A stretch of DNA of 64,000 nt from a virus (IMGVR_UViG_3300009506_000015:1-64000); one strand, 5' to 3'; numbered from the stretch's first letter, positions 1-9,727 are shown. A program made the numbers and translations. Notes: generated from the sequence alone by a model not told the origin.

Positions 1-1095
1 GACAAGCTGATGCTCCAACTACAGTTCTTCAGGCTGCCGGGTGGGGAGATACGCCTCATGGAAGGGCGTGACCTGCTGTTCTACCTATCCAAGATAGAGG
101 AGAACACAAGGCCGCTGGAAGGTATCTGGAACGTACCTGAAGGTATGCGGGTATGGGTGCCAATCGAGTCAACGTTCTATGGTAACTGGCGCGACAAGCA
201 GGGCGCGGGGACGGAAGGGGAATTCGGCCCTGCCGCAGACAAGATGTACGATGCCGCAGGTCTGTTCAGGCAAGCGGTGGAAGACTTCAAGGCTGGCGTA
301 GCGGCCAGAGCAAAGGCGCTAGGGTTGGAGGATACCACGTTCATACCCGATATAGGGTGGCCGTACTCCGCACCTGAAGAGCTGCCGCCAGCATGGCTGG
401 GCGCTCTCGAATCATCGGTCAGGGAGTTCGGGAACTACGTAGCTCTATTCGGCCAGTGGGGCAACGGTCCGGTATCGGCTGAACAGAACCAGACCAGGAT
501 GCCCGCGTGGTGGGGGCCGCTACAGGAAGCTCTGCTGAACTGGTCACAGCAGAGTGGCCAGTATCCGACCACGGAACAGCGCGAAGAACTACCGAAAGAA
601 TCGTGGAACCCTCACACGGCAGGTGAAGGGCTTAGCAGCGAATTCAAGATCGCCGTAGACAGGCTGATGACTAACATCGGGCTGATACTATCGGCGGACG
701 AGCGCAAGCAGTCCACGTGGGGTTCTCTGAACGAACAGACCGGACCGCCAAAGATAGATATACCAGAACCGCTTGGCGTGAATATCAACCAGGGCGAAAT
801 GACGACGTCGGTACGCGCAGGCGTCATGTCATCGACCCTGCCAATCGGCATGATGACCTTGGCTACGGCGATGGGCAGCGTAGCCAGCAGCATGATGCTC
901 CAGATTATGTACCTGTCCACAATCGCCAGGAATACGGCGTCACAGCCGACCATTATCATCGAGCAGCCAGCCAGTGGCGGCGGCGGTAGTGGCGGTGGTG
1001 GCGGGGACAATGACTGGGGAGGTCTGCAATCGGCTAAGCCCACATTCACGCGGGAGTGGAAGTTCGCTCCAGGCACATATGAGGTACCGATATAA
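1..1095 (+). CDS. C-terminal part of a large structural protein, possibly tape measure (partial)
   Basis: The reading frame is open from the first base, so the gene probably begins left of the window; the first ATG is at base 10, with too little upstream sequence to judge a ribosome site. The protein is Trp-rich and mostly helical in look, has a hydrophobic Met/Ala-rich stretch around residues 280-306, then a Gly/Ser linker (about 323-335) and a short polar tail. It sits directly upstream of tail-hub genes, where siphovirus/myovirus tape measure genes end. Tape measure is an inference from position and hydrophobicity; no diagnostic motif is seen. The stop overlaps the next start (TAATG). Confidence 0.5.
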   Translation, partial: DKLMLQLQFFRLPGGEIRLMEGRDLLFYLSKIEENTRPLEGIWNVPEGMRVWVPIESTFYGNWRDKQGAGTEGEFGPAADKMYDAAGLFRQAVEDFKAGVAARAKALGLEDTTFIPDIGWPYSAPEELPPAWLGALESSVREFGNYVALFGQWGNGPVSAEQNQTRMPAWWGPLQEALLNWSQQSGQYPTTEQREELPKESWNPHTAGEGLSSEFKIAVDRLMTNIGLILSADERKQSTWGSLNEQTGPPKIDIPEPLGVNINQGEMTTSVRAGVMSSTLPIGMMTLATAMGSVASSMMLQIMYLSTIARNTASQPTIIIEQPASGGGGSGGGGGDNDWGGLQSAKPTFTREWKFAPGTYEVPI

Positions 1096-1469
1096 TGAGC
1101 TGGCCTACTCCTAATCATCAAATAGGTAGTGTTGGTCTATACGTAGACGACGAGAGTCCGAGCAAGGCGGCGGTAGTGGGCACGCTCCACCCGCTCGACG
1201 CCACGGAAGACACGATACATCACAGCGGGTCCAACAGCAGGCGGCTCACCATAGTGGGCACGCTAGTGACGTCTGGCTCCGGTAGTGGTCTGGGCACGGA
1301 GTACGAGACGCTGGAAGGGTACTCTGAATCGGACACCGCCAGGTCATACGTATCCGATCAGGGGACGATTGGCAACTTCATCGTATTGAAGGTGGATGGG
1401 AAAAGGAAGAACGCCGTGAACTATGCATATCCGATCTACAGGGTGACGGTGGAACTGGTAGCCGCATGA
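1095..1469 (+). CDS. putative tail/baseplate structural protein
   Basis: 124 aa, beta-rich, Ser/Gly/Thr-rich, no Cys and no membrane segment. The start overlaps the preceding stop as TAATG and the end overlaps the next start (ATGAG at 1466), so it is translationally coupled inside the tail operon. A role in the distal tail or baseplate is inferred from position between a tape-measure-like C-terminus and a hub protein. I do not recognise a named family. Confidence 0.55.
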   Translation: MSWPTPNHQIGSVGLYVDDESPSKAAVVGTLHPLDATEDTIHHSGSNSRRLTIVGTLVTSGSGSGLGTEYETLEGYSESDTARSYVSDQGTIGNFIVLKVDGKRKNAVNYAYPIYRVTVELVAA

Positions 1470-2449
1470 GCAGAGTCCTGCACGCCGACATCACGGGGTC
1501 ATCCGATATCTACTCCGTGACCATAGACCAGGACTACAGCCAGCCTACGTCGTCCATGATATTCGAGTGTGACAGCACAACGCTTTCCCTAGGCGATTCT
1601 GTACAGGCGGACGTGGGATTTGACGACGATCACGCAGTCCTTTTTACAGGATACGTTCTGGAGAAGGACGTACAACGGGACCAGAACGGTGTAAGATACT
1701 CCGTCCGGTGTCGTGATCAGCTATGGCGTGCTATGGCGTACTTTATTGCAGCGGAAGACCCACAATCGCCGCTAGAGTACAGCAACATCGAATCCGCGAC
1801 GCTGGTACAGAACATGCTGGAAATGTCAGGCATTACGAGCTACAGCCTTGACGTTCCTGGCTTTACGTTCGCGCCCGAGGAGCCGCTGGAAGTGCAGCTA
1901 ACGTCTGCATGGGATATGATACAGCGCATCTGCCAGCTAATCGCGTGGCATTGCTACGACGACTACGGCACGGTACGATTCCTAGATCGCAAGCCATACA
2001 ACGTGGCTGGCGATTCGCCAGTGGCTACGCTGATAACTGGTACGGGCGAAGCGATCCTGGCCGTACAGCCGTTCTCCATAGGGAGTGATAAGATAAGGAA
2101 CAGGGTAGTCGTGTACGGGCGCGAAGGCGTGTATGCATCCGCCCAGGCATCAAGCCCGTTCCTACCAGCGGGCTTCTACAAGACGGAGGCCATATCCGCA
2201 CCGGACCTGATAGACACTACGTCTATGGCCCAGGATATCGCGGATTACAACCTCGAGCTGCTGAACAGACTGGAAAAGACTGCAACGGTGAACATAGAAG
2301 GGAACCCAACGGTCAGGGCCAGGCGGGTCGTAACGGTGACGGAAGAAGATACGGGGGTATCTGGAGACTGGTTCGTGTATGGGTGCAGACACGAGATACG
2401 CGACACGTACACGACGAACATGACACTCGTACAAAGGCAGACATCATGA
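1466..2449 (+). CDS. tail hub protein, gpD/gp27-like
   Basis: 327 aa. The N-terminal half reads as beta-barrel repeats, with segments such as LFTGYVLEKDVQRDQNG and YSVRCRDQLWRAMAY. A central part follows (LVQNMLEMSG, AWDMIQRICQLIAWHCYDDYG, VRFLDRKPYN) that resembles the late-control gpD / gp27 hub group, in which a lysine-motif-like middle domain is followed by a second barrel. The C-terminus (residues about 265-327) is beta-rich. It overlaps the next gene by ATGA. Role: central baseplate hub between tail tube and cell-puncturing or fibre proteins. Family assignment is by pattern recognition only. Confidence 0.6.
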   Translation: MSRVLHADITGSSDIYSVTIDQDYSQPTSSMIFECDSTTLSLGDSVQADVGFDDDHAVLFTGYVLEKDVQRDQNGVRYSVRCRDQLWRAMAYFIAAEDPQSPLEYSNIESATLVQNMLEMSGITSYSLDVPGFTFAPEEPLEVQLTSAWDMIQRICQLIAWHCYDDYGTVRFLDRKPYNVAGDSPVATLITGTGEAILAVQPFSIGSDKIRNRVVVYGREGVYASAQASSPFLPAGFYKTEAISAPDLIDTTSMAQDIADYNLELLNRLEKTATVNIEGNPTVRARRVVTVTEEDTGVSGDWFVYGCRHEIRDTYTTNMTLVQRQTS

Positions 2450-4884
2450 GCGTTAGCGTGACGGTAGATGGAACGGATAGGACATCCAGCCTGATAAGGA
2501 TGGAACGGCGGGACCAGTATTGCGACCCCGGCGCGTCGGTAGAACTTGTGTTCGACAACGTGTTTGAGATCCTGCCCTGGAAGGATGTTGTGGTATACGA
2601 GAACGGGACAAAGACATTCACCGGGACCACGTCGCAGATAGAGGCGTCCCGCGACGTGTTACAGTTGACCATCAGGGCCAGCGACGACATACGCCGCATC
2701 AAGGAATACTTCGTTGCTGAGGACTACGAGACCGCTGGCGAAGGTGTGAAGTATTGGCTCAACCTGTTCGCCACAGCAGCAGGGTGCTCGGTATCGTTTG
2801 ACACCGACTACGACCCAACGCCGCTGGTCGGTATGACGATGGGTAAGATGATGGCGGTGGAGATCGTCAACGAACTTCTGTTGTTTGCCGGGTGGGACAT
2901 GTGGTGCGACGCCGACAACACCCTGCATTTTGGCTACAGGATGACAGACGCCGGGGTGTCATACAGCCTTGCCGCTGGCGACAACCTGGTCGGTATGCTC
3001 AGGACAAGGGATTCCGAGTCTTGCAGGAATAGGGCCATCGTGTACGGGGCCATCGGTTCGGCTGTGGCCCAGGCCCAGTTCGGGTGGGAGATAGACGACG
3101 ACGACTGGCGTACTATGGTTGTCAGCAGCGTGTATCTCGAGACTGTTACCCAGGCTTATGACCTTGCCAATAGGATGGTAAGTGTGGCTGGCCCAGAATG
3201 GGACATCAAGCGTTGCGACCTGGACGCAGTCTATGAAGACATAGAGATAGGCGACCGCGTATCGTTCGATGATGGCGTCGGCAACAGTGGCACCGACCAC
3301 GTGACGACGCTCACGACGGTGTGGGAAGGCGACAGCGGCATGGAGACGATGCACGTCGTCCTGGGCGAACGGTGTCCTATCGTCGGATCGCCTGGAGCGG
3401 CTCCAATAGATGGCCGGGACGTGATCGTAGCCACCTATGAATGTGGCGTGTGGCGATGCCGAGACATATGGGCAGATACCATCCATTGGGAGTCGATGAA
3501 CAATGGCCTGGAGGATGACGGCCTGAACTGTGAGTGGTTCATACGCGATCCGTTCGAGCCGAATACGCTGGCGTTCCTACTGACTCAGGAAGCCCTGTAC
3601 CAGACGTTATCCACTGAGCCTGGGTATGAATACTGGATGCCGAAGCATTTGCAATTCGAGGGGGACGTAGAGGATTGGTACATAGCCAAGATAAGGTCTA
3701 CGGTCGCAAGGCGCGGCGCTTACTATTTTGCGTTAACCAGGAAGGCCGATCCAGCCTATTGGTCTGCCGTTGCATTGTCGAATGATGGATGTGATACGAT
3801 AAGGCTTGCAGACAGAGTCGATAAATGTTCTGGCCAGTATACGGTATATGACTGCGGTGTAGGCAGACCACCAACATTCAGTGGTAGGCTTTTTGGTTCT
3901 AAATGTAATTATACATACCAGACGGAATGTGCTGTACAATGCTGGCACAACCCACAGGCGTATGGTGGCCTTGGTGGTTCTGGAGGCCTTGCTGCGTGGC
4001 ACAGGAACGACCACGGATGTACTATAACAGGGCTAACGTCACCTAGGGCGTCAAATGCAAGGCCAGCGTATTGGCATTGCACACGTGCGAGTGTTGGATA
4101 CTCAATGGACGGTGTCTATAATGGTGATATTGCAGAGGGTTTATGCGTAGACCCTGATTCAGTTATACTATCTCCGTGGACGTTTAGTAGGGGCACGGCT
4201 ATATGGTTCTGCTACGCAAGTGGTGGGATATTAGAATACAATATCTGTACTACTCCGAACGCCACTGGAACAATAAGCGTGCCAGCATCTAGCTGGACAC
4301 AGATGTTCTCACTTCATATACCGTATAACCAGTCATACACACAGGACGCGTTCGATAGTTCTGAATTTCCAAGTATTATATACTTCACCCCTGGAAAGTG
4401 GGACGGTGGTGTTTTAACTGGAATAACTGATAGGTGGCCCACAAGGAACGGTGTTGCGCTTGAACTTCCCTGGGGATCAAGCCCTGCGTCTATATGTCAT
4501 GACTGCCAGGGGTCTATCGGGACGTACTCACCGGATAGGACCAAGGTATATTGCTTCAGCGGCGGTAGCCCATCTAGGTTTGCCACAAGTGACGACGAGG
4601 GCGACACGTGGACAGAGGGCGCATCCATTCCATTCAATACTGCGTGCTTTTCAGGGTTCCCGTACTCGTCTGCAAAGGTATATGCTGGCAGACACGCTAT
4701 CAGGGACGGGACGACGGATGAAGATACCGCGCTGATATACGTATCGTGGGACCGTGGTGAGTCGTGGCAGGACGTCACTGGCGATCTGTACGAGCAGACA
4801 AAGGCTATGGGTCGAAGGTATACTAAGTCTGGCGACCCTCTAGGTGCATCTGGATTGGTCACGATAGCTCCGAGGTATTCATGA
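2446..4884 (+). CDS. hub-domain protein fused to a C-terminal Asp-box (BNR) propeller
   Basis: 812 aa from the ATG at 2446, chosen because it overlaps the previous stop (ATGA); an upstream in-frame ATG at 2383 lies inside the previous gene and is unlikely. Residues 1-320 repeat the architecture of the preceding hub protein (FTGTTSQIEASRDVLQLTIRA, NELLLFAGWDMWCDADNTL). The C-terminal half changes in character (Cys/Tyr/Trp-rich) and carries sialidase-type Asp boxes S-x-D-x-G-x-T-W: SDDEGDTW and a variant SWDRGESW. It likely combines a baseplate hub anchor with a carbohydrate-binding or cleaving beta-propeller at the tail tip. Codons in the last third are more AT-rich than the first third, as if the propeller were acquired separately. 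Confidence 0.6.
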   Translation: MSVSVTVDGTDRTSSLIRMERRDQYCDPGASVELVFDNVFEILPWKDVVVYENGTKTFTGTTSQIEASRDVLQLTIRASDDIRRIKEYFVAEDYETAGEGVKYWLNLFATAAGCSVSFDTDYDPTPLVGMTMGKMMAVEIVNELLLFAGWDMWCDADNTLHFGYRMTDAGVSYSLAAGDNLVGMLRTRDSESCRNRAIVYGAIGSAVAQAQFGWEIDDDDWRTMVVSSVYLETVTQAYDLANRMVSVAGPEWDIKRCDLDAVYEDIEIGDRVSFDDGVGNSGTDHVTTLTTVWEGDSGMETMHVVLGERCPIVGSPGAAPIDGRDVIVATYECGVWRCRDIWADTIHWESMNNGLEDDGLNCEWFIRDPFEPNTLAFLLTQEALYQTLSTEPGYEYWMPKHLQFEGDVEDWYIAKIRSTVARRGAYYFALTRKADPAYWSAVALSNDGCDTIRLADRVDKCSGQYTVYDCGVGRPPTFSGRLFGSKCNYTYQTECAVQCWHNPQAYGGLGGSGGLAAWHRNDHGCTITGLTSPRASNARPAYWHCTRASVGYSMDGVYNGDIAEGLCVDPDSVILSPWTFSRGTAIWFCYASGGILEYNICTTPNATGTISVPASSWTQMFSLHIPYNQSYTQDAFDSSEFPSIIYFTPGKWDGGVLTGITDRWPTRNGVALELPWGSSPASICHDCQGSIGTYSPDRTKVYCFSGGSPSRFATSDDEGDTWTEGASIPFNTACFSGFPYSSAKVYAGRHAIRDGTTDEDTALIYVSWDRGESWQDVTGDLYEQTKAMGRRYTKSGDPLGASGLVTIAPRYS

Positions 4885-5678
4885 GCGATAACGACATAAG
4901 GCTATTCGTAAGGGATATCATACGCTACATTAACCACCGGCTGGATAGACCAGAGCGGCTGATACTCGGCGGCACGTCCGGGTCTGGTGGGGGATATGGA
5001 GGCCCACCGGCTGGCGTGATAGGCAAGCTGCCACAGTCGTATGTGTGCTACGACACTGACGAGCTTACGACGGCTGGCTCTAGCCCTGCACCGAGCCTGT
5101 TGCACAACCTGAACCGCATACGTGGTGGGCACGCGATAGGTGACGATGCCATTATCGAGCGCCACATGGCGTGGTCGCCAGATGATACATTTAGCTCTAG
5201 CGGCTGCATAGACGCCAGCCATATCCCGTTCTTCAACGATGCCACGGCCATACCAGATGACAACGTCAGGGATACCATAGAATGGGTGTATACCCATAGG
5301 GCGGACGATCTCACGTCGAACTTCTATGTGACGCAGCAGTTTATATTCACAGTAGAAGGAGAGATAGAGGCGGTTACTGGCAACATCGAGATATGGATTC
5401 CATGTACGCTTACCATTTCCGAGGTACGTGCCAGGGTTAGCGTAGCACCTGTAGGACAGGATATCATCATTGACATCAACAAGAATGGAACGTCGGTGTT
5501 AGACGTTGATAAATTAGTCATAGAGGATGGGGCATACTATGGCACAGCGACTCCCGACACAACGGCGCTTGCTGACGGCGATATATTGACGATGGACGTG
5601 GACCAGCGAGGTTCATCAACACCTGGTTCGTATCTGGTCGTCAGTATCATCTGCATACAATATTTACAGGGGGCATAG
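4881..5678 (+). CDS. putative tail fibre / baseplate protein
   Basis: 265 aa, coupled by ATGA overlap to the hub-propeller gene. Residues 1-30 are polar and helical, 30-48 form a Gly/Pro linker, and 120-265 look like beta-sandwich repeats (IEAVTGNIEIWIPCTLTISEV, DIIIDINKNGTSVLDVDKL). The last part resembles receptor-binding-type domains common in tail fibres. Function is inferred from operon position and domain texture only. Confidence 0.5.
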   Translation: MSDNDIRLFVRDIIRYINHRLDRPERLILGGTSGSGGGYGGPPAGVIGKLPQSYVCYDTDELTTAGSSPAPSLLHNLNRIRGGHAIGDDAIIERHMAWSPDDTFSSSGCIDASHIPFFNDATAIPDDNVRDTIEWVYTHRADDLTSNFYVTQQFIFTVEGEIEAVTGNIEIWIPCTLTISEVRARVSVAPVGQDIIIDINKNGTSVLDVDKLVIEDGAYYGTATPDTTALADGDILTMDVDQRGSSTPGSYLVVSIICIQYLQGA

Positions 5679-6671
5679 ATGGTATTCACTCCAGAGTTTG
5701 GAACTGGATACGAGCAAGGAAGTACGGAGGTTATAGCCGCAGTTGACTACTATGGGCAGTTGGCCATGTCAACAAGCGTTGTACATACTGGCGTATATTC
5801 TATGTGCATACAGGCATATGGCAGCGGTGCCATCAGATACATACAATACCACACGTCCGCCGGGAGTGAAATATATATCGGGGTTTGGGCGTACCTCCTG
5901 TACACCACGTACCCCGCACGTGTCAGAGTCTATCTTACGGACGGTAACTTCCTTGAGGTAAAATATGAATCTGGAAACACGTGGAACGCATACGTCAATG
6001 GTGGACTTGTTGAGAGTGGTTCTGTAACAGTAAACGTCAATGAGTGGCACCACCTTCAGGTGAGGTTTAAGGTGGACGATAGCGTTGGTGTGATCCAGAC
6101 AAAGATAGATGGTGTATCGGATGTGGACTACTCCGGTGATACCAAACCTGGTTCATCCTCAACGCTAGAACATATCTGGCTCATCATGGGCGGTAGTGGT
6201 ACTATACGCCGCGATGTGTACTACGATGACTTTGTGTACGGTACTGGTGACTGGCCCGGAGATATAAGGTTCCAGGTAATGGTTCCAGATGGCGACGATA
6301 CGGCGGAGTGGATTCCTTCAACTGGTGTAGATAACTATGCACTAGTAGACGAGATACCGCCATCCGATGCCGATTACGTTACATCTGGCAGTTCAGGCCA
6401 GAAAGATTTATACACAATGGATTCGTGGGATGGTACACTGAAAACGCCACAGTTCTTGGTACAGTGGATACGGGCGAAGAAGGACTCCGCAGGGACACGG
6501 CAGTTACAGATGGTGGTGGATAGCAACGGTACTGAAGATGCCGGAGATGCGTTCGACTTAACTACGGACTATGCGTACTACAACAGAGTCATAGAGGAAG
6601 ACCCCGACACAAGCTCTGCCTGGACGGAATCTGCAATCAACGCCTTGAAAGCAGGGATGGAGTCCACATAA
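5679..6671 (+). CDS. tail protein with LamG/concanavalin-like lectin domain
   Basis: 330 aa, starting immediately after the previous stop. Residues about 15-185 read as a jellyroll: YSMCIQAYGSGAIRYIQYHT, IGVWAYLLYTTYPARVRVYL, NEWHHLQVRFKVDD, then YYDDFVYGTG, the typical last strand of phage LamG-like domains. The C-terminal third (from DIRFQVMVPDGDD) matches a segment often seen after the lectin in phage structural proteins. A role in glycan binding on the virion surface is likely. No catalytic residues are apparent. Confidence 0.6.
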   Translation: MVFTPEFGTGYEQGSTEVIAAVDYYGQLAMSTSVVHTGVYSMCIQAYGSGAIRYIQYHTSAGSEIYIGVWAYLLYTTYPARVRVYLTDGNFLEVKYESGNTWNAYVNGGLVESGSVTVNVNEWHHLQVRFKVDDSVGVIQTKIDGVSDVDYSGDTKPGSSSTLEHIWLIMGGSGTIRRDVYYDDFVYGTGDWPGDIRFQVMVPDGDDTAEWIPSTGVDNYALVDEIPPSDADYVTSGSSGQKDLYTMDSWDGTLKTPQFLVQWIRAKKDSAGTRQLQMVVDSNGTEDAGDAFDLTTDYAYYNRVIEEDPDTSSAWTESAINALKAGMEST

Positions 6672-7127
6672 ATGACGGAGGTACTATATTCTAGCCAAAC
6701 TCTTATAGAGGTAGGCTACGAAGTACCATCGAATATATTACTGACTCAGACTCTTGTCGAGATAGGCTATATAATCCCGACAGAGCAGCAGATACAGGCC
6801 GATGTCGGCGTCATCATATTGCAGACAATGACGCCGACGATATACGTCGTGCCGCTACCGACAGTTTCGGCACAGGTAGGTGTGATACTTATCTCCACGC
6901 CAAGCGCGTCGATAGGTGGGCCTCAGACCGTATCTGCGCAGGTTGGTGTCATACTGGTATCTGGACCACAGGCTTCACCACAGGTTATAATTGGCATGGC
7001 AGTATCCAATGCAGTTATAGAGGTCGGCTACATACCATCTGTGCAACTAATGGTATCTGAGGCATTGTTAGAGGTTGGGTTTGTAAAACATTACAGGAAG
7101 TACGGTCCGCCCGTACAGCACGCGTAG
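6672..7127 (+). CDS. short-repeat beta protein of the tail operon
   Basis: 151 aa built from at least seven degenerate copies of a 9-residue motif of the type (A/L)-x-V-G-(V/Y/F)-I: LIEVGYEVP, LVEIGYIIP, ADVGVIILQ, AQVGVILIS, AQVGVILVS, VIEVGYIPS and LLEVGFVKH. The repeats alternate with Pro/Ser/Thr linkers, suggesting stacked beta strands. It abuts the preceding gene with no gap. Probably a minor virion decoration protein; I do not know the function. Confidence 0.55.
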   Translation: MTEVLYSSQTLIEVGYEVPSNILLTQTLVEIGYIIPTEQQIQADVGVIILQTMTPTIYVVPLPTVSAQVGVILISTPSASIGGPQTVSAQVGVILVSGPQASPQVIIGMAVSNAVIEVGYIPSVQLMVSEALLEVGFVKHYRKYGPPVQHA

Positions 7128-7136
7128 GAGACTCGA

Positions 7137-7601
7137 ATGGCAGAAGGTGATTTCCTAATCTATAATGCGTTCCTTGAAAAGCTAGGGGCTGGAGATATAA
7201 GCCTTGAGGCTACTGTAGACGGTGGGCACGTGTTCCACGTCATACTCGTTTCTGGCTACTCGCCAGATATCGACAACGACGAGGGGTACAGCGACGTGTC
7301 GGCGTATGAGTACGCAACTGGTGATGGATATACAGAGGGTGGTGAAACTATAGCAAGCCAGACGTATACGCGTGACGACGCAAACGATATGATGGTGTTC
7401 GACGGTAGCCCTGCGTTCTGGGATGCCCTTGGGCCACTATCTCCAGCCACTCCTAGTCACGCCATCGTTGTCGATGTATCCACGTCTGGCAGCACACTCG
7501 CCGCATGTATCGAAATAGGATCGACTGCCACTAATGGGCTTGACTACATGGTCGTGTGGAACGCCAGCGGGATATTCAATATCAAGCAGGAAACGGCGTA
7601 G
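7137..7601 (+). CDS. putative virion structural protein
   Basis: 154 aa with a good ribosome site (AGGAG) before the ATG. The protein is acidic and beta-rich (VFHVILVSGYSPDIDND, DMMVFDGSPAFWDAL), a style common in small virion proteins placed after fibre genes. It is the last gene of the plus-strand tail operon; its stop codon lies inside a long palindrome shared with the convergent minus-strand gene. Confidence 0.5.
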   Translation: MAEGDFLIYNAFLEKLGAGDISLEATVDGGHVFHVILVSGYSPDIDNDEGYSDVSAYEYATGDGYTEGGETIASQTYTRDDANDMMVFDGSPAFWDALGPLSPATPSHAIVVDVSTSGSTLAACIEIGSTATNGLDYMVVWNASGIFNIKQETA

Positions 7602-7618
7602 GGCACGTGCCCTACGCC
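7595..7618. terminator. 24-nt perfect palindrome at convergent gene ends
   Basis: Two 12-nt arms (GGCGTAGGGCAC and its complement) meet with no spacer. The palindrome contains the stop codons of both converging genes, ending at 7601 (+) and 7612 (-). The U-tracts are poor on both sides (TATTT on plus, GTTTCC on minus). A bidirectional transcription barrier is the natural reading. Confidence 0.6.
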
Positions 7619-8328
7619 ACTATTTCCACCGTGACGCCAAGTCTGTCAGCGAGCCAGTGCGCCACGGGTTCGGGCAACGGTATCCTATTGCCACTCTCCT
7701 GTCGGGCGGTGAACACCACGTTAAACCGCATGTCCATTCTTGGCATTTCGTAGACAAACTCGGCGTACATAGTACCGGAAGCATACACCACCCGCGTGGG
7801 ATAGATACGCACATCCCCCATCGCGTCGCTCACCATCTGCCTGGCGTGACCAGGCCCAGGCGCGGATGCAATGGCTTCCAGTAGACCTGCCACAGAACCA
7901 CCAGGCAGGGACGATTCGTCTATGTGGGATAGCAGGTCGCCGTTACCAGTAGTAAGGCGCGTCCTTACTTCGTGACCCGCTGTTGGCGCGTAGGCCAGGA
8001 TATTCAGAATAGTATCCCACTCCGTGCCAATACGCACATAGTCCTCGATATCCATAGCGCGGGTGCGTATCAGCGACGCCGATATCGGCAGACCTATGTC
8101 GTCCACCCACGCAGACCAGCTCGTATATCCCGTCAGCCGTTCGGCTTCACGCCTGGTGCTGGCGGACTCGAACAGCTTTTTCATCCGCCAGCAGGCTATG
8201 AGCGTAACGCCACGCAGCACGGCCCAGGATACCGCCCCGCGCCGTGCTATGGCGTCTACGATTGGCACGTCATCCGTCGCCACCAATTCCTGTATGAATC
8301 GGACCTCGCCCATCTGGGCGACAGTCAT
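7612..8328 (-). CDS. unknown protein downstream of the Rad52-like gene
   Basis: 238 aa from the ATG at 8328, which follows the Rad52-like stop as TAA-c-ATG; a further in-frame ATG at 8355 lies inside that gene. The N-terminal part is helical (FIQELVATDDVPIVDAIA, SWAVLRGVTLIACWRMKKLF) and contains a stretch that could be a helix-turn-helix (TGYTSWSAWVDDIGLPISASL). The C-terminal 60 residues are beta-rich. It is the last gene of the replication-recombination operon, so a DNA-related accessory role is possible. I do not recognise the family. Confidence 0.55.
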   Translation of the reverse strand: MTVAQMGEVRFIQELVATDDVPIVDAIARRGAVSWAVLRGVTLIACWRMKKLFESASTRREAERLTGYTSWSAWVDDIGLPISASLIRTRAMDIEDYVRIGTEWDTILNILAYAPTAGHEVRTRLTTGNGDLLSHIDESSLPGGSVAGLLEAIASAPGPGHARQMVSDAMGDVRIYPTRVVYASGTMYAEFVYEMPRMDMRFNVVFTARQESGNRIPLPEPVAHWLADRLGVTVEIVA

Positions 8329-8329
8329 G

Positions 8330-9727
8330 TTACTTACTGAGTCGGCTAAATCCATACTCGAAAGCCTTCTTGAGTGCTTCTTCTGGCACTCCCTGTTTGA
8401 ATACGTCTATCGTCTTCATCATTAGGTCGGTATATTCTACCCGCCACTCGTCATACGCGACGCCCTGTAGCAGAGCAGACAGGAAGTCATCGGGCTTCTC
8501 GACGCCAGCGTCCTTGGCGTATTTCAACAGGCCCGTAGGAACAGACTTGCCAGTACCAGCCGCTACTGCGCCGACATTGATCGGCGGCGTCTCGTGTACG
8601 CTGTTGACCTCGGCGGCGTCTACGCTTTGTTCCTGTTCCAAGGACTTGTCTGTAGGCGCTCGTTCGCCGCCGTAGTATTCTGGATATGCGAATTCTGCTG
8701 CGGAGCTGCCTTCCTTGCAGTAGATGTACAGGGCTTGCAGCATACCCCACGTGATCTTGCGCCCGTCCACGATACCAAAGTGCCGCTTTAGATGGTTCAT
8801 CACACGCGGGTTGTTCGGTGAAAATGGGTCTATCTTGTGTTCCGGGTCCAGCTTGTCGCGCAGCATTTCCACAAACGCTTCGGTGTTGACCAGTACGCGC
8901 CACTCACCCTTGCCGCTGGTTACTTCGTCCTTCGGCTTCATGTCACCGAACCACATCTTGACCATTTCGCGCTTATCTTTCTTGCGCTCGCTATCCTCAA
9001 ATTCCTCGACGGCATCCATCGCTTGCTGTTCGCGCATCTTGTAGTACGCGATGAACTTCTCATTCATCGCACCCTTGGCGTTCTTGTCCACGGCCCACTT
9101 CATGGCGGATATGCCATCGGCGTCGTCAAAGATTTCGGCCAGCGTCATGCCCTTGAACTTACCTTCGCTGCCCCAGCCGTCGCACACGTACATCCCCAGC
9201 TCTTCTTCGCTGTTATTAGAACGCTGCGTAGCCTTATCGCCTTCTTCTTCCCAACCTAACACCTGGGCCATGCGCTCGTCAAAGTATAACTCACCGCCCA
9301 GGTGGCGACCGAACTGTGACAGCGCGTTCTTGATAGCGTCGGTCTTGGCAGACTTTGCGGCGGTGTCTAGCTGCTGTGCAGTAGGCGGGTTCACTTCCCC
9401 TGTCCTGCGGTTATTGCTACACCTGGCTACACCAACGCCCCGGCCTAGCCTGGACGTGCTGCGAATACTGTTGTCCTCTATCAGATAGTATATCTGTACA
9501 TCGACATCCATAGTGAAGACATAGTCGCCATATTCATTTGTGAAACGGTCGTCACCCACCTTGGTGGCGGACCACCCATCGAAGCCGAATATCTCGTTCG
9601 CTTCCTGTATCGCCCATTGCCCGGTGACGTACTTACCAAAGATGCCCTTGCTTGAATCGCCAGGGTGTACGGCTTCACTGGGCACTTCCTGGTCCAACGC
9701 GTGTTGGACCTCCTCGTAAGACTTCAT
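8330..9727 (-). CDS. Rad52-family single-strand annealing protein
   Basis: 465 aa. Residues about 25-150 match the Rad52/Rad22 annealing core: GWSATKVGDD, YVFTMDVDVQIYYL, GRGVGVARC, then the conserved helix AAKSAKTDAIKNALSQFG-RHLGGELY, the counterpart of the Rad52 motif in which a TDALKRAL helix is followed by FGxxLGNxLY. Family members anneal complementary single strands for recombination-dependent replication. Residues 150-465 form a long acidic/helical extension with no recognised domain, possibly for SSB or helicase contact. It overlaps the methylase stop by ATGA and lies in the helicase operon. Confidence 0.85.
   Translation of the reverse strand: MKSYEEVQHALDQEVPSEAVHPGDSSKGIFGKYVTGQWAIQEANEIFGFDGWSATKVGDDRFTNEYGDYVFTMDVDVQIYYLIEDNSIRSTSRLGRGVGVARCSNNRRTGEVNPPTAQQLDTAAKSAKTDAIKNALSQFGRHLGGELYFDERMAQVLGWEEEGDKATQRSNNSEEELGMYVCDGWGSEGKFKGMTLAEIFDDADGISAMKWAVDKNAKGAMNEKFIAYYKMREQQAMDAVEEFEDSERKKDKREMVKMWFGDMKPKDEVTSGKGEWRVLVNTEAFVEMLRDKLDPEHKIDPFSPNNPRVMNHLKRHFGIVDGRKITWGMLQALYIYCKEGSSAAEFAYPEYYGGERAPTDKSLEQEQSVDAAEVNSVHETPPINVGAVAAGTGKSVPTGLLKYAKDAGVEKPDDFLSALLQGVAYDEWRVEYTDLMMKTIDVFKQGVPEEALKKAFEYGFSRLSK

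Noticed and set aside
612-1121. Minus-strand 169-aa frame opposite the first tail gene
   Set aside because: Antisense shadow with a Pro-rich artefact from the Gly linker codons.
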